Origin: Corallibacter vietnamensis | Lineage (GTDB): Bacteria > Bacteroidota > Bacteroidia > Flavobacteriales > Flavobacteriaceae | NCBI RefSeq assembly: GCF_039537875.1 | Contig: NZ_BAABBI010000001.1 | Coordinates: forward strand, 1,302,001-1,366,000 | Reading direction: 5' to 3' | DNA: 64,000 bases | Part shown: positions 7,886 through 16,051 of the stretch, piece by piece | How the letters are laid out: every line of letters starts with the position of its first letter | Position numbering within the stretch: position 1 is the stretch's first letter | Notes under the pieces: model-generated | Databases searched by the model: none | Told to the model about the DNA's origin: nothing | Seen by the model: the letters and a program-made list of their open reading frames with translations, nothing else | Position numbers and translations under genes: made by a program

Positions 7886-9277
7886 ATGAATGAAGAAACA
7901 AAAATTACAGGAAAAGATATAAGAGCTTTAGGATTCCCTCCAGGCGCTTGGTATAAAGAAGCTTTGCAGCACATTAATGACAATAGCCTACAAGGAGAAG
8001 CTCTACATAATTATTTAGAACAATTTAAATTGCCAGACCCAATAGCATTATTTGATGTTCCTAAAAAGTTTGCAAAAAATATTGAGGCAGAACATATATT
8101 AGAAGAAGACAATGTAGAAAAAGTTGTTGCCACGATGAACGCAGTTATGAGAACACCAACTGTTGTTGATGGAGCAATAATGCCTGATGCTTGTCCTGCT
8201 GGACCTTTAGGTACAATTCCTGTTGGAGGTGTAGTTGCAACTAAAAATGCAATTCATCCAGGAATGCATAGTGCTGATATTTGTTGTTCTGTGATGTTGT
8301 CTGATTTTGGAAATGTTTCACCAAAGGCAATATTAGATGCAGCTCATGCAAGTACGCATTTTGGTCCTGGTGGTAGAGCAAGAGGAGAACAGTTTAAGAT
8401 GCCTGAAAGCTTAAAAACTGCTTTTGAAAATAATCCATATTTAGGATATCAAAAGAGTATGTCTATGGCACAAGAACATTTAGGAACTCAAGGCGATGGA
8501 AATCATTTTTTATACGTAGGTAAATCAAAAAATACAGGACACACAGTTATGGTAACACATCATGGTTCTCGTGGCCCAGGCGCTTTACTTTATAAAAAAG
8601 GAATGACCATAGCAAACAAGTTTAAGAATCATTTGTCACCTGATACGTTATCTCAAAATGCTTGGATTCCTTTTGAATCTGAAGAAGGTAAACAGTACTG
8701 GGAAGCTTTGCAGCTTATTAGAGAGTGGACAAAACTGAATCATGAGATAATTCATAAGTCTACATCAGATTTAGTGGGTGAAAAAATCATAAACAGATTT
8801 TGGAATGAGCATAATTTTGTTTTTAAAGATGGAGATATTTTTTACCATGCAAAAGGAGCTACGCCACTTGATCCCAAATATATGCCTGATATTACAGGGC
8901 CAAGAATTATCCCTTTAAATATGGCAGAACCTATTTTGATTGTAGAAGGCGAAACAACAAAAACTAATTTAGGTTTTGCGCCACACGGTGCTGGTCGTAA
9001 CATGAGTAGGTCACAACATAAGCGAAATAATGAGCATATAGCTGATGATATTATTTTTAAGCAAGAAACAGAAGGTTTAGATATTCGTTTCTTTTCAAAT
9101 GAAATTGATATTTCCGAGTTACCTAGTGCTTATAAGTCAGCAGCATCTGTTCGTTCTCAAATAGAACAATTTGGATTAGGTGAAATTGTTGATGAGATTC
9201 TGCCTTACGGATGTATTATGGCAGGAGATTGGCAAGTGAATGCACCATGGAGAAAAAAAAAGAAGAAGAAGGAATAA
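7886..9277 (+). CDS. rtcB: RtcB-family RNA ligase
   Basis: A 463-residue RtcB. RtcB joins RNA 2',3'-cyclic phosphate or 3'-phosphate ends to 5'-hydroxyl ends using GTP and Mn2+, repairing or splicing cleaved RNA. Visible motifs are IPVGGVVATKNAI, the metal site SADICC (D131, C133), the GDGNHF His (H207), HHGSRG (225-230), and PHGAGRNMSR, whose His (H367) corresponds to the GMP-accepting residue. The lysine-rich C-terminus is unusual but short. It lies alone, divergent from a WYL regulator, with a palindrome and a leader hairpin, and converges on fic. No RtcA cyclase or RtcR activator is nearby, so control here seems to have passed to the WYL protein. Substrate RNA is unknown. Confidence 0.93.
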   Translation: MNEETKITGKDIRALGFPPGAWYKEALQHINDNSLQGEALHNYLEQFKLPDPIALFDVPKKFAKNIEAEHILEEDNVEKVVATMNAVMRTPTVVDGAIMPDACPAGPLGTIPVGGVVATKNAIHPGMHSADICCSVMLSDFGNVSPKAILDAAHASTHFGPGGRARGEQFKMPESLKTAFENNPYLGYQKSMSMAQEHLGTQGDGNHFLYVGKSKNTGHTVMVTHHGSRGPGALLYKKGMTIANKFKNHLSPDTLSQNAWIPFESEEGKQYWEALQLIREWTKLNHEIIHKSTSDLVGEKIINRFWNEHNFVFKDGDIFYHAKGATPLDPKYMPDITGPRIIPLNMAEPILIVEGETTKTNLGFAPHGAGRNMSRSQHKRNNEHIADDIIFKQETEGLDIRFFSNEIDISELPSAYKSAASVRSQIEQFGLGEIVDEILPYGCIMAGDWQVNAPWRKKKKKKE

Positions 9278-9285
9278 ATAACAGA

Positions 9286-9325
9286 AACTCATTTTGTGGT
9301 TGAAAAGACTGCAAAATGAGTTGTT
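9286..9325. terminator. Bidirectional terminator between rtcB and fic
   Basis: AACTCATTTTG at 9286-9296 pairs perfectly with CAAAATGAGTT at 9312-9322 across a 15-nt loop, between two convergent genes. The right arm is followed by TGTTT. Confidence 0.65.
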
Positions 9326-10896
9326 TAATTATGATCAATAAATATTTCCTTGTATAGTTTTTCTATTGATTCAATTTCATTTTCTGTCAGTAAAGAAAAT
9401 TCTTTTTGCCTAGCTCTTTTGGATAGTGAGCCGTTATTCTGACCTAAAAAATTGATTAACAAGGCTACAAGTTTATCAGGCATCTCATATGCTTCGTCAA
9501 GATTTTTTTTAAACAAATCATATTGTGTTAAATATAAAAACTCATCAGGAATTATATGTTTTATTGTATCAAATACACAATCATATAAAAACTCAGCTTG
9601 TAAAGTTAAGTCATAATACCTGTAGTAATTTATTGTATCGTTTAGAACACTTATATTGTGATCATTTGTTTCTTCCCATTCTATAAAATCAAGTAACTTA
9701 TGTGAATAACTTTCAAGTATTTGCCTGTAACTATCAATATGGTTTAATATTGAAGCAGAAATAGGAAATACTATGCCTTGTTCGGAGAACTTCTTTTTTG
9801 CTAAAACATGATGAATAAGGTATCTATGGATTCTTCCGTTTCCATCTTCAAAAGGGTGGATAAAAATAAATCCAAAAGCAATTATTGTAGCAGCAATGAC
9901 AGGATCAATATTACTTTTTCCTAACAACTTGTTCGTTGCAATAAGACCATTCATTAAATTAGGTAAATCTTGCCATTTAGCAGATATATGATCTGGAATA
10001 GGCTCACCTGTTATACGATCATGTTCGCCAACAAAACCACCTTTTTTTCGAAAGCCCATTTCTATAAAACGAGAGTTTTCAATAACAACTTGTTGTAGTC
10101 TCATTAACTCTTTTTCATTTAAGTTATTAACTCCAGCTTGTCCTATGGCTTGTCCCCATCTAAATGCTCGTTTGCTTTTTGGGCTCTCACCTTCAATTGA
10201 AAAAGAGGCTTTAGAATCTTTTAATAATAAAAAAGAAGAAGCTCTTTGGATGATTTCTTTTCTTATACCAGTAAGGTATTTTTTATTTTCGTTAGATAGA
10301 TTACTTTTTATATATTCTTCTAATTTTTGAGTTTTTTTAATTAATGGGCAAAAGTCTGGGGTGCCAGGTAGGTTATTTATTACTAATTGTCTACGAGATT
10401 TTATGCCTTCTATTGCATATTGGTGACGCTCATCAACTACAGCTACGTAGCTTTTTTTATTAAGAGGCTCCATGCCTTTTAGTTCTTTTTTTCTTAACCA
10501 CTCTATAATAAACCAAATTCTTCTACTGTATTGTCCTGTAGGTTCTATACTTACTAAAGATGTTAAATCCTCTTCTGAGTAATGTTCTATTAGGAAGCTG
10601 AAAAATAATAGGTTTATTCCTTCATACTTAAGAGCAAAAACTAAGTGTTTATATATTGCTTCTATTTCATTTAGATTAGTATTGTCTTCTGGTATATAAC
10701 TAGAAGGTAAGACTATCCATTCATTATTTTGGTACTTCTTATTTTGATCACAAATTAATGCTATTGGTGTAACCATAGGCATTTGCAGTTTTAACTTATG
10801 GATTATTGCTGCATACCCTACTATTATACCTTCTTCTGGTGTTTGTTTTCCATGAAAAACAGGTGCTGAAAAATAAAAATGAGCGCTTTTTTGCAT
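9325..10896 (-). CDS. Fic-domain protein AMPylase (class II, self-inhibited)
   Basis: A 523-residue protein with the Fic active-site motif HPFEDGNGRIHR (347-358), complete with catalytic His and phosphate-binding Arg residues. An inhibitory-helix motif (S/T)xxxE(G/N) is present as SFSIEG (231-236), N-terminal to the Fic core, which defines class II Fic enzymes that are held inactive until the helix moves. They usually transfer AMP to Ser, Thr or Tyr of a target protein. Residues 1-180 form an N-terminal region I do not recognise, and the C-terminal about 130 residues include KKNLDEAYEMPDKL and look like a winged-helix. The gene stands alone, and its promoter carries repeated AGCGCT sites, one of which is inside the first codons. 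Confidence 0.88.
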   Translation of the reverse strand: MQKSAHFYFSAPVFHGKQTPEEGIIVGYAAIIHKLKLQMPMVTPIALICDQNKKYQNNEWIVLPSSYIPEDNTNLNEIEAIYKHLVFALKYEGINLLFFSFLIEHYSEEDLTSLVSIEPTGQYSRRIWFIIEWLRKKELKGMEPLNKKSYVAVVDERHQYAIEGIKSRRQLVINNLPGTPDFCPLIKKTQKLEEYIKSNLSNENKKYLTGIRKEIIQRASSFLLLKDSKASFSIEGESPKSKRAFRWGQAIGQAGVNNLNEKELMRLQQVVIENSRFIEMGFRKKGGFVGEHDRITGEPIPDHISAKWQDLPNLMNGLIATNKLLGKSNIDPVIAATIIAFGFIFIHPFEDGNGRIHRYLIHHVLAKKKFSEQGIVFPISASILNHIDSYRQILESYSHKLLDFIEWEETNDHNISVLNDTINYYRYYDLTLQAEFLYDCVFDTIKHIIPDEFLYLTQYDLFKKNLDEAYEMPDKLVALLINFLGQNNGSLSKRARQKEFSLLTENEIESIEKLYKEIFIDHN

Positions 10897-10989
10897 AATT
10901 TGTAAATTATAGGTGCAATATAATAAAAAAATAAGCGCTATTTAAAGAAAATAAGCGCTAAACATGTCTTTGTTAAAAAAATGGGCGCA
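10882..10989 (-). promoter_or_regulatory. Repeated AGCGCT palindromes at the fic promoter
   Basis: AGCGCT occurs at 10882-10887 (inside the fic coding start), 10934-10939 and 10954-10959, the last two inside the 20-bp-spaced direct repeat ATAAGCGCTA. A degenerate copy (GGGCGC) is at 10983. Even spacing of two helical turns and AT-rich flanks suggest an operator array, perhaps for autoregulation. Inference only. Confidence 0.45.
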
Positions 10990-11175
10990 ATTAAAGACTG
11001 GGTATTTGAAAACAAGCTTTTTTAATAACTGTTATTAGTATCTTTTTTCAGCAGATAAATCCGTATAAGAATCTTTTTATATGCTTGTGAAAAATCAAAT
11101 TTTGAAAACCATTTTTAATTAAAAATTAATACTATATTGAGGTCTCAATTTTATTGTTTAATTGCAGCTCCAAAC

Positions 11176-11211
11176 TGCATATGATTTTGCATACGAAAGT
11201 GCATACGGTTT
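11176..11211. repeat. Three direct repeats TGCATAYG with 12-bp period
   Basis: TGCATATG, TGCATACG and TGCATACG begin at 11176, 11188 and 11200, exactly 12 bp apart; the first and third are followed by RTTTTG. This may be an iteron-like binding site for a regulator or recombination protein. It lies 70 bp from the tRNA-like fragment. Confidence 0.5.
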
Positions 11212-11269
11212 TGAAAATTAAATTTTATAAGTATTTGATTTTTAAGTTTTTAAAAATTCAAATCTCAAA

Positions 11270-11294
11270 CTCATAACCCGAAGGTCACTGGTTC
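11270..11294 (+). other. tRNA-Met-like fragment (possible att scar)
   Basis: These 25 nt read as a tRNA from the anticodon loop CTCATAA (CAT anticodon) through a 3' anticodon strand CCCGA, the variable loop AAGGTC, and the T-stem/T-loop start ACTGGTTC. The 5' half of the tRNA and a pairable anticodon strand are missing, and similarity fades after 11294. Tyrosine recombinases often cross over in the anticodon loop of tRNA genes and leave such 3' fragments at one end of an island. No integrase is in the window. Confidence 0.45.
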
Positions 11295-11397
11295 TAAATT
11301 GAGATGTTTTGTAAAAAATCATTTCTATATTGAATAAAAAAAATTATTGTTTGTTAGTTAAAAAGTTTTAGTAATAAGGCTTTAATTAAGTTAAAGA

Positions 11398-13203
11398 GTG
11401 TCAAAATATTTGAAGGCTAATAAATCCATAGCAGTTTTACCTTTTGTCAATATGAGTAATGATGTTGATAATGAGTTTTTTAGTGATGGTATAACCGAAG
11501 AAATTATTAACGCTTTATCTAATATTAAGGCTTTAAAAGTTATAGCGAGAACATCGTCTTTTGCCTTTAAAGGAAAACAAGTTGATGTTAGAGAAGTTGG
11601 AAAAGAGCTCAATGTTTCAACCATTCTAGAAGGTAGTGTTAGAAAGGCGAATAACAGAGTGCGTATTTCTGCACAATTAATTGACACATCAGATGGCGCG
11701 CATTATTGGTCTAAAAACTTTGATCGTGAACTTAATGATATTTTTAAACTTCAGGATGAAATAAGCCTTTTGATTGCAGATAAAATTAGAGAAAATTTTG
11801 GACACTTTAATGTTGATGATTCTCTAGTAACACATCATAAAATTTCTACAGAAGCCTATCACGACTACTTAAAAGCTAAAAAGCTTGTTTCGCGTTTTAA
11901 TAAGAGTGATGCTGTAGAAGGTATTTCAATATTAAAAAACATACTTGAGCAGTATCCAACATTTGCGTTGGCTCATGTTCATATTCATTACGCATACAAT
12001 ATTTTAGCAGCAGCAGGATTAATGCCTGTAAAAGAAGCATTTGAAATTGGTGAGGATTATCTTAATTCAGCGCATAAACTAAAAGTAGATTTACCAGAGG
12101 TTCATCATTCCTTAGGTTGGGATGCGCTCAATAAAAAATGGGACTTTAAAGCGGCTGCTTGCCATCTTAAAAAAGCTTTAGAGTTAAAACCAGGCTATGC
12201 TGATGCACATCAAAAACTCTTTATTACGTTAATTTTAGAAGGTAATTTAGAGGAAGCCAATACACATATAAATACTGCCTATTCACTAGATCCGCTTAAC
12301 GATTTAAACAACTATTTTATGGGCTATAATGCCTATATTAATAAAGATGTAAAAGGAGCAAAAAGACATTTTAAACGATGTTTTGAAATTAACAATAAGT
12401 TTATAGTTGGCTATGGCATTTATGCATTGTCTCTAGCTTATCAAAATCAACCTAAACACATCATTGAAGTTGCCAAAAGTATTCCAGAAATAAATGGCTC
12501 TAAAACAGAGCAACTAATAATGACTACTTTGGCGTATGCGGTAATGCAAGATAAAGTAAAAGTTGAGGTTTACATAAGTAAGCTACAGCCTTTGCTCAAC
12601 ACCGATAGCCGTGAGCGTGTGCGCTTTTTTTTGATTTATATTTATACGATTTTGAAGCAGTACGATAACGCTTTAGATTTAATTGATGAAGGTGTTACTC
12701 ACAAAGAGCCTTTAATGACGTTAGTAAAAGTAGATCCGTTATTAGAACCTTTGCACAATCTTGAACGCTTCAACAAACAACTTGATGTTATTTTTGCCTT
12801 ATCTAACGAAAGTAAACCACAAACAAAAACTATTGAAAAACAACTCCTTTCTAAAGCTCAAATAGCGCATTATAAAACCGCTATTTTAGATTTAATGGAC
12901 AATGAAGAATGTTTTTTAGATACAACATTATCATTACGTGCGTTAGCAGATAAAGTCAATATACATCCAAATCATTTATCGTGGTTGCTTAATGCGAGTT
13001 TCAAGAAAAACTTCAACGATTTTATCAATACGTACCGTTTAGAATATTTTAAAACCATTGCAGTAAAACCAGAATTTAAACACATCACTATTCTTGGTTT
13101 AGCTTACGATAGTGGCTTTAATTCTAAAAGCGTGTTTAATACTTTTTTCAAAAAAACAGAAGGTATTACACCTAGTAAATGGGTGCAACAGCATTCTAAG
13201 TAA
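11398..13203 (+). CDS. AraC-type regulator with TolB-like N-terminal domain and TPRs
   Basis: A 601-residue regulator with three parts: an N-terminal TolB/FlgO-like domain (about 8-145, KSIAVLPFVNMS, then GITEEIINALS and ILEGSVRK) as found in adenylate-cyclase and CadC-like proteins; a middle of tetratricopeptide helices (about 170-450); and a C-terminal AraC-type HTH pair (about 510-598, ALADKVNIHPNHLSWLLN and GLAYDSGFNSKSVFNTFFKK). No membrane segment is evident. The start is the GTG at 11398; an in-frame TAA six nt upstream rules out an earlier one. It is followed by a cluster of secreted hydrolases and probably controls them. Confidence 0.85.
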   Translation: MSKYLKANKSIAVLPFVNMSNDVDNEFFSDGITEEIINALSNIKALKVIARTSSFAFKGKQVDVREVGKELNVSTILEGSVRKANNRVRISAQLIDTSDGAHYWSKNFDRELNDIFKLQDEISLLIADKIRENFGHFNVDDSLVTHHKISTEAYHDYLKAKKLVSRFNKSDAVEGISILKNILEQYPTFALAHVHIHYAYNILAAAGLMPVKEAFEIGEDYLNSAHKLKVDLPEVHHSLGWDALNKKWDFKAAACHLKKALELKPGYADAHQKLFITLILEGNLEEANTHINTAYSLDPLNDLNNYFMGYNAYINKDVKGAKRHFKRCFEINNKFIVGYGIYALSLAYQNQPKHIIEVAKSIPEINGSKTEQLIMTTLAYAVMQDKVKVEVYISKLQPLLNTDSRERVRFFLIYIYTILKQYDNALDLIDEGVTHKEPLMTLVKVDPLLEPLHNLERFNKQLDVIFALSNESKPQTKTIEKQLLSKAQIAHYKTAILDLMDNEECFLDTTLSLRALADKVNIHPNHLSWLLNASFKKNFNDFINTYRLEYFKTIAVKPEFKHITILGLAYDSGFNSKSVFNTFFKKTEGITPSKWVQQHSK

Positions 13204-13235
13204 AACTTTCTTCTTATAAATTCCGAACGTTCTAA

Positions 13236-13254
13236 ATTATAATTTAGCACGACG
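13236..13254 (+). promoter_or_regulatory. Shared upstream box, copy 1
   Basis: ATTATAATTTAGCACGA starts 77 bp before the serine hydrolase ATG. Close copies occur at 15982 and 17045, each upstream of a separate transcription unit of the same cluster. Candidate activator site, possibly for the AraC-type regulator ending at 13203. Confidence 0.4.
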
Positions 13255-13312
13255 CATAACTGTTTGTACTTCAATTTTGCAGTATCAAATAATCAATTAA
13301 AAACGAACAGTT

Positions 13313-14395
13313 ATGACAATTTTACACAAACTTTTAATGGCATTTATAATAGCTATTGTAATGCTTTTTACATCATGTTCAACAGATGATGACAACAACA
13401 CAGCTTCCATTAATTACACAACCGCTAAAAATTTATTAACCGATCTCAACTTTCAAGGTTATGCCATTATCACAAAAAATGGAAGCGATTTAGTCCGACA
13501 AGGATTTGGTTTAGCTAATAAAAACACAGCACTTCCTCAAGATTACCAATTAGCTTACCGCATTGGCTCGGTTTCCAAAACATTAACTGCAGCAGCAATT
13601 ATTCAGCTAAAACGCGATGGTTATATTTCTAATTATAATCAAACTTTAGATGAATTTGACCCTGAGTTTCCAAACGGAAATCAAATTAGTATTGCACAAC
13701 TGTTATCGCATCAATCCGGTATTCCAGATTACCAATTTGTGGTTGAAGACGCTACAGAACAAGGCTACTTTTTTGATGAAGAAGACATCTATGAAGTTAT
13801 TATGGAACTAATTTCAGAAAACGGACTCAACTTTACACCTGGTGCCGGAAAACAATACAGTAACTCTAACTACCTTATTGCGGCTTTGCTGGTTGAAGAA
13901 CTTACTGATATGGCTTATCACGAGTACATTCAGCAGAATATTTTTAATCCTTTGCAAATGACAAACACATACAGAGGTGCGGATATCATTGACCAAAACA
14001 CACATGCCGAAGGCTATAAAAATGGTAGTGCAAATAGTGTTTACCCTATGAATTTAGCGTTTGGCGCTGGCGATTTTAGTAGCACACCAAAAGATATGGA
14101 AACGTGGACGAATGCTGTAAAAACAAACTGGTTTTCAGCTACAGAAAAAGAAGACATATTCGCGCAAGATGTACCAAGCGGCTATGTAGATTTTGGTTTA
14201 GGTTGGTTTACCACACAAGAAGGCAACACCACACTTTACTGGCATGGTGGCGATATAGACGGTTACTGGAGCATGATTGGTTTTGTGCCAGAATGCAACG
14301 CAACTATTGTATTATTAAGCAATCAACAAGACGATTCTGGCGAACAACGCAATACCATAATTCAGCAACTGTTAACTAATGAGTTTAACCAATAA
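13313..14395 (+). CDS. Serine hydrolase of the class C beta-lactamase/PBP4* family, lipoprotein
   Basis: A 360-residue secreted lipoprotein. The signal peptide ends in LFTSC (lipid-modified Cys 22), followed by an acidic STDDD tract typical of surface-exposed Bacteroidota lipoproteins. The beta-lactamase/D-Ala-D-Ala peptidase fold carries SVSK (SxxK nucleophile), YSN (YxN motif) and HGG near the C-terminus (KTG equivalent). Such proteins are peptidases or esterases; true beta-lactam hydrolysis cannot be claimed. It is first after the AraC-type gene, 10 nt ahead of the SDR gene, so it likely heads an operon of three genes. Confidence 0.88.
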   Translation: MTILHKLLMAFIIAIVMLFTSCSTDDDNNTASINYTTAKNLLTDLNFQGYAIITKNGSDLVRQGFGLANKNTALPQDYQLAYRIGSVSKTLTAAAIIQLKRDGYISNYNQTLDEFDPEFPNGNQISIAQLLSHQSGIPDYQFVVEDATEQGYFFDEEDIYEVIMELISENGLNFTPGAGKQYSNSNYLIAALLVEELTDMAYHEYIQQNIFNPLQMTNTYRGADIIDQNTHAEGYKNGSANSVYPMNLAFGAGDFSSTPKDMETWTNAVKTNWFSATEKEDIFAQDVPSGYVDFGLGWFTTQEGNTTLYWHGGDIDGYWSMIGFVPECNATIVLLSNQQDDSGEQRNTIIQQLLTNEFNQ

Positions 14396-14404
14396 ATTAC
14401 AGCC

Positions 14405-15271
14405 ATGCAACATACCAACATTTTATTGGCAGGTGCTACTGGTTATCTTGGTAGACATTTATTAAAGGTTTTAATAGAAAAACAAAATCAGGTGGTTGCT
14501 ATTGTCCGTAAGCCAAATCAGATAGATAATCCTAATGAAAATTATTTAGAAATTAAGCAAGCCGAAGTCACCAAACCCGAAACCTTAAGAGACATTTGTA
14601 AAGGGATAGATACCGTAATTTCAACCGTTGGTATTACGAGACAAAAGGATGGTTTAACCTATATGGATGTCGATTATCAAGCGAATATGAATCTACTTGC
14701 TGAAGCAAAAAAGTCTGGTGTAAGCCACTTTGTTTATGTGTCTGCTATTAATGGTGATAAACATAGACATTTGAAGATTTTTGAAGCCAAAGAAAAGTTT
14801 GTTGATGCTTTAAAAACATCAGGATTAAACTATACCATTGTAAGGCCTAACGGTTTTTTCTCTGATATGAAAGACTTTTTACAAATGGCAAAATCGGGTC
14901 GTGTATATTTATTTGGATCTGGAAATCAAAAATTTAATCCAATTCATGGTGAAGATTTAGCTAATGCCATTGTGGAGAATTTGAGCGATTACAACAAAAC
15001 AATAACCATTGGCGGTCCTGATGTTTTAAGTCTTAATGATATTAGTAAACTCGCATTATCATCATTAAACAAACCGATTAAAATTACACACTTACCAGAT
15101 TGTTTAAGACGATTCACTATTTGGACGTTAAGAACATTTACAAGTGTTAAAACCTATGGACCAATTGAGTTTTTCCTAACTTTAATGGCAGAAGATAATA
15201 TCGCACCAACCTATGGAAAACACCATTTAAAAGACTATTTTAGAGAAGAAGCTAATACACTAAAGAGATGA
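14405..15271 (+). CDS. NAD(P)-binding atypical SDR (NmrA/YbjT-like)
   Basis: A 288-residue short-chain dehydrogenase-like protein. The Rossmann motif is LLAGATGYLGRHLL, followed by VVAIVRK for the NADP-type second strand, and HFVYVSAINGD and NYTIVRPNGFF later. It lacks the classic YxxxK pair of active SDRs, as do NmrA-like members that act as NADP(H)-dependent reductases or redox sensors. It begins 9 nt after the serine hydrolase gene and overlaps the acetyltransferase gene by 4 nt, so it is translationally coupled. Substrate unknown. Confidence 0.85.
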   Translation: MQHTNILLAGATGYLGRHLLKVLIEKQNQVVAIVRKPNQIDNPNENYLEIKQAEVTKPETLRDICKGIDTVISTVGITRQKDGLTYMDVDYQANMNLLAEAKKSGVSHFVYVSAINGDKHRHLKIFEAKEKFVDALKTSGLNYTIVRPNGFFSDMKDFLQMAKSGRVYLFGSGNQKFNPIHGEDLANAIVENLSDYNKTITIGGPDVLSLNDISKLALSSLNKPIKITHLPDCLRRFTIWTLRTFTSVKTYGPIEFFLTLMAEDNIAPTYGKHHLKDYFREEANTLKR

Positions 15272-15885
15272 ACATTATAGATCCAAGTAGCGTTTTTCCG
15301 TTAGCTAATTATGATAAGTTGTGTTTTTTGAAAAACTACATCAACAATCCTAATATTGAGGTTGGTGATTATACCTATTACGATGATTTTGAAACGGTTT
15401 CAAATTTTGAAAAAAACGTAAAATACCATTTTGATTTTATAGGTGATAAACTCATCATTGGTAAGTTTTGCATGATTGCATCTGGCGCAACTTTTATCAT
15501 GAATGGTGGTAATCATTTAACCGAAGCCACATCAGCCTATCCGTTTGCCATATTTGGTAGTGCATGGCAACATGCTATGGATGGTAAAAGCTATCCAACC
15601 AAAGGGAATACTATAATTGGTAATGATGTGTGGATTGGTCATGATGCTACCATTATGCCTGGTGTAGCCATTGGTGATGGAGCCATTATAGCCACAAAAG
15701 CAGTAGTTACAAAAGATGTTGCACCTTACACTATTGTTGGCGGAAATCCTGCAAAACCTATTAAAAAACGTTTTTCTGAAGATATCATCTCTAAACTATT
15801 GGAACTTAAATGGTGGGATTGGGAGATTGAAAAAATCACTAAAAATGTAGACAAACTCACATCGCATCCTGAAACGCTATTTTAA
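15268..15885 (+). CDS. Vat/CatB-type hexapeptide acetyltransferase
   Basis: A 205-residue left-handed beta-helix acetyltransferase of the xenobiotic group. The N-terminal VGDYTYYDDFE and FDFIGDKLIIGKFCMIASGATFIMNGGNH are characteristic of streptogramin and chloramphenicol acetyltransferases; the catalytic His is in GGNH, and the hexapeptide ladder includes TIIGNDVWIGHDATIMPGV, ending in VGGNPAKPIKKRF. These enzymes move acetyl from acetyl-CoA to hydroxyl groups of antibiotics or other small molecules. ATG overlaps the preceding stop (ATGA). A resistance role is possible but not shown. Confidence 0.87.
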   Translation: MNIIDPSSVFPLANYDKLCFLKNYINNPNIEVGDYTYYDDFETVSNFEKNVKYHFDFIGDKLIIGKFCMIASGATFIMNGGNHLTEATSAYPFAIFGSAWQHAMDGKSYPTKGNTIIGNDVWIGHDATIMPGVAIGDGAIIATKAVVTKDVAPYTIVGGNPAKPIKKRFSEDIISKLLELKWWDWEIEKITKNVDKLTSHPETLF

Positions 15886-15907
15886 AATAATATTCTAAAA
15901 ATTAATT

Positions 15908-15943
15908 AAAGGTTTAGCACTAATTGTGTTAAGCCTTTTTTTG
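15908..15943 (+). terminator. Terminator after the acetyltransferase gene
   Basis: AGGTTTAGCAC (15910-15920) pairs with GTGTTAAGCCT (15926-15936) with two G-U type pairs and a 5-nt loop, followed by seven T residues. Confidence 0.75.
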
Positions 15944-15981
15944 TTTATAAAAACTTGATGGATAGACTAAATAGGTACTGA

Positions 15982-15998
15982 ATTATAATCTAAAACGA
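15982..15998 (+). promoter_or_regulatory. Shared upstream box, copy 2
   Basis: ATTATAATCTAAAACGA, 70 bp before the alpha/beta hydrolase ATG, matches the copy at 13236 in 13 of 17 positions or better by eye. Confidence 0.4.
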
Positions 15999-16051
15999 AA
16001 AAAAATACTTTTCAAAGCACCTTTGTATCAATAAACTAAAAACAATTAAAA

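Larger units (their letters stand above)
10990..11397. other. AT-rich intergenic stretch without a gene
   Basis: Between the fic operator array and the AraC-type regulator there is no credible open reading frame. It holds the three TGCATA repeats and the tRNA-Met-like fragment listed separately, and otherwise AT-rich sequence that must contain the promoter of the regulator. Confidence 0.6.

Noticed and set aside
11176..11211. Possible CRISPR array
   Set aside because: Repeats are 8 bp with 4-bp spacing; there are no spacers of normal length and no cas genes.
14104..14379. Alternative-frame open reading of 91 codons inside the serine hydrolase
   Set aside because: Arg- and Trp-rich out-of-frame translation across the active-site HGG region; a shadow.
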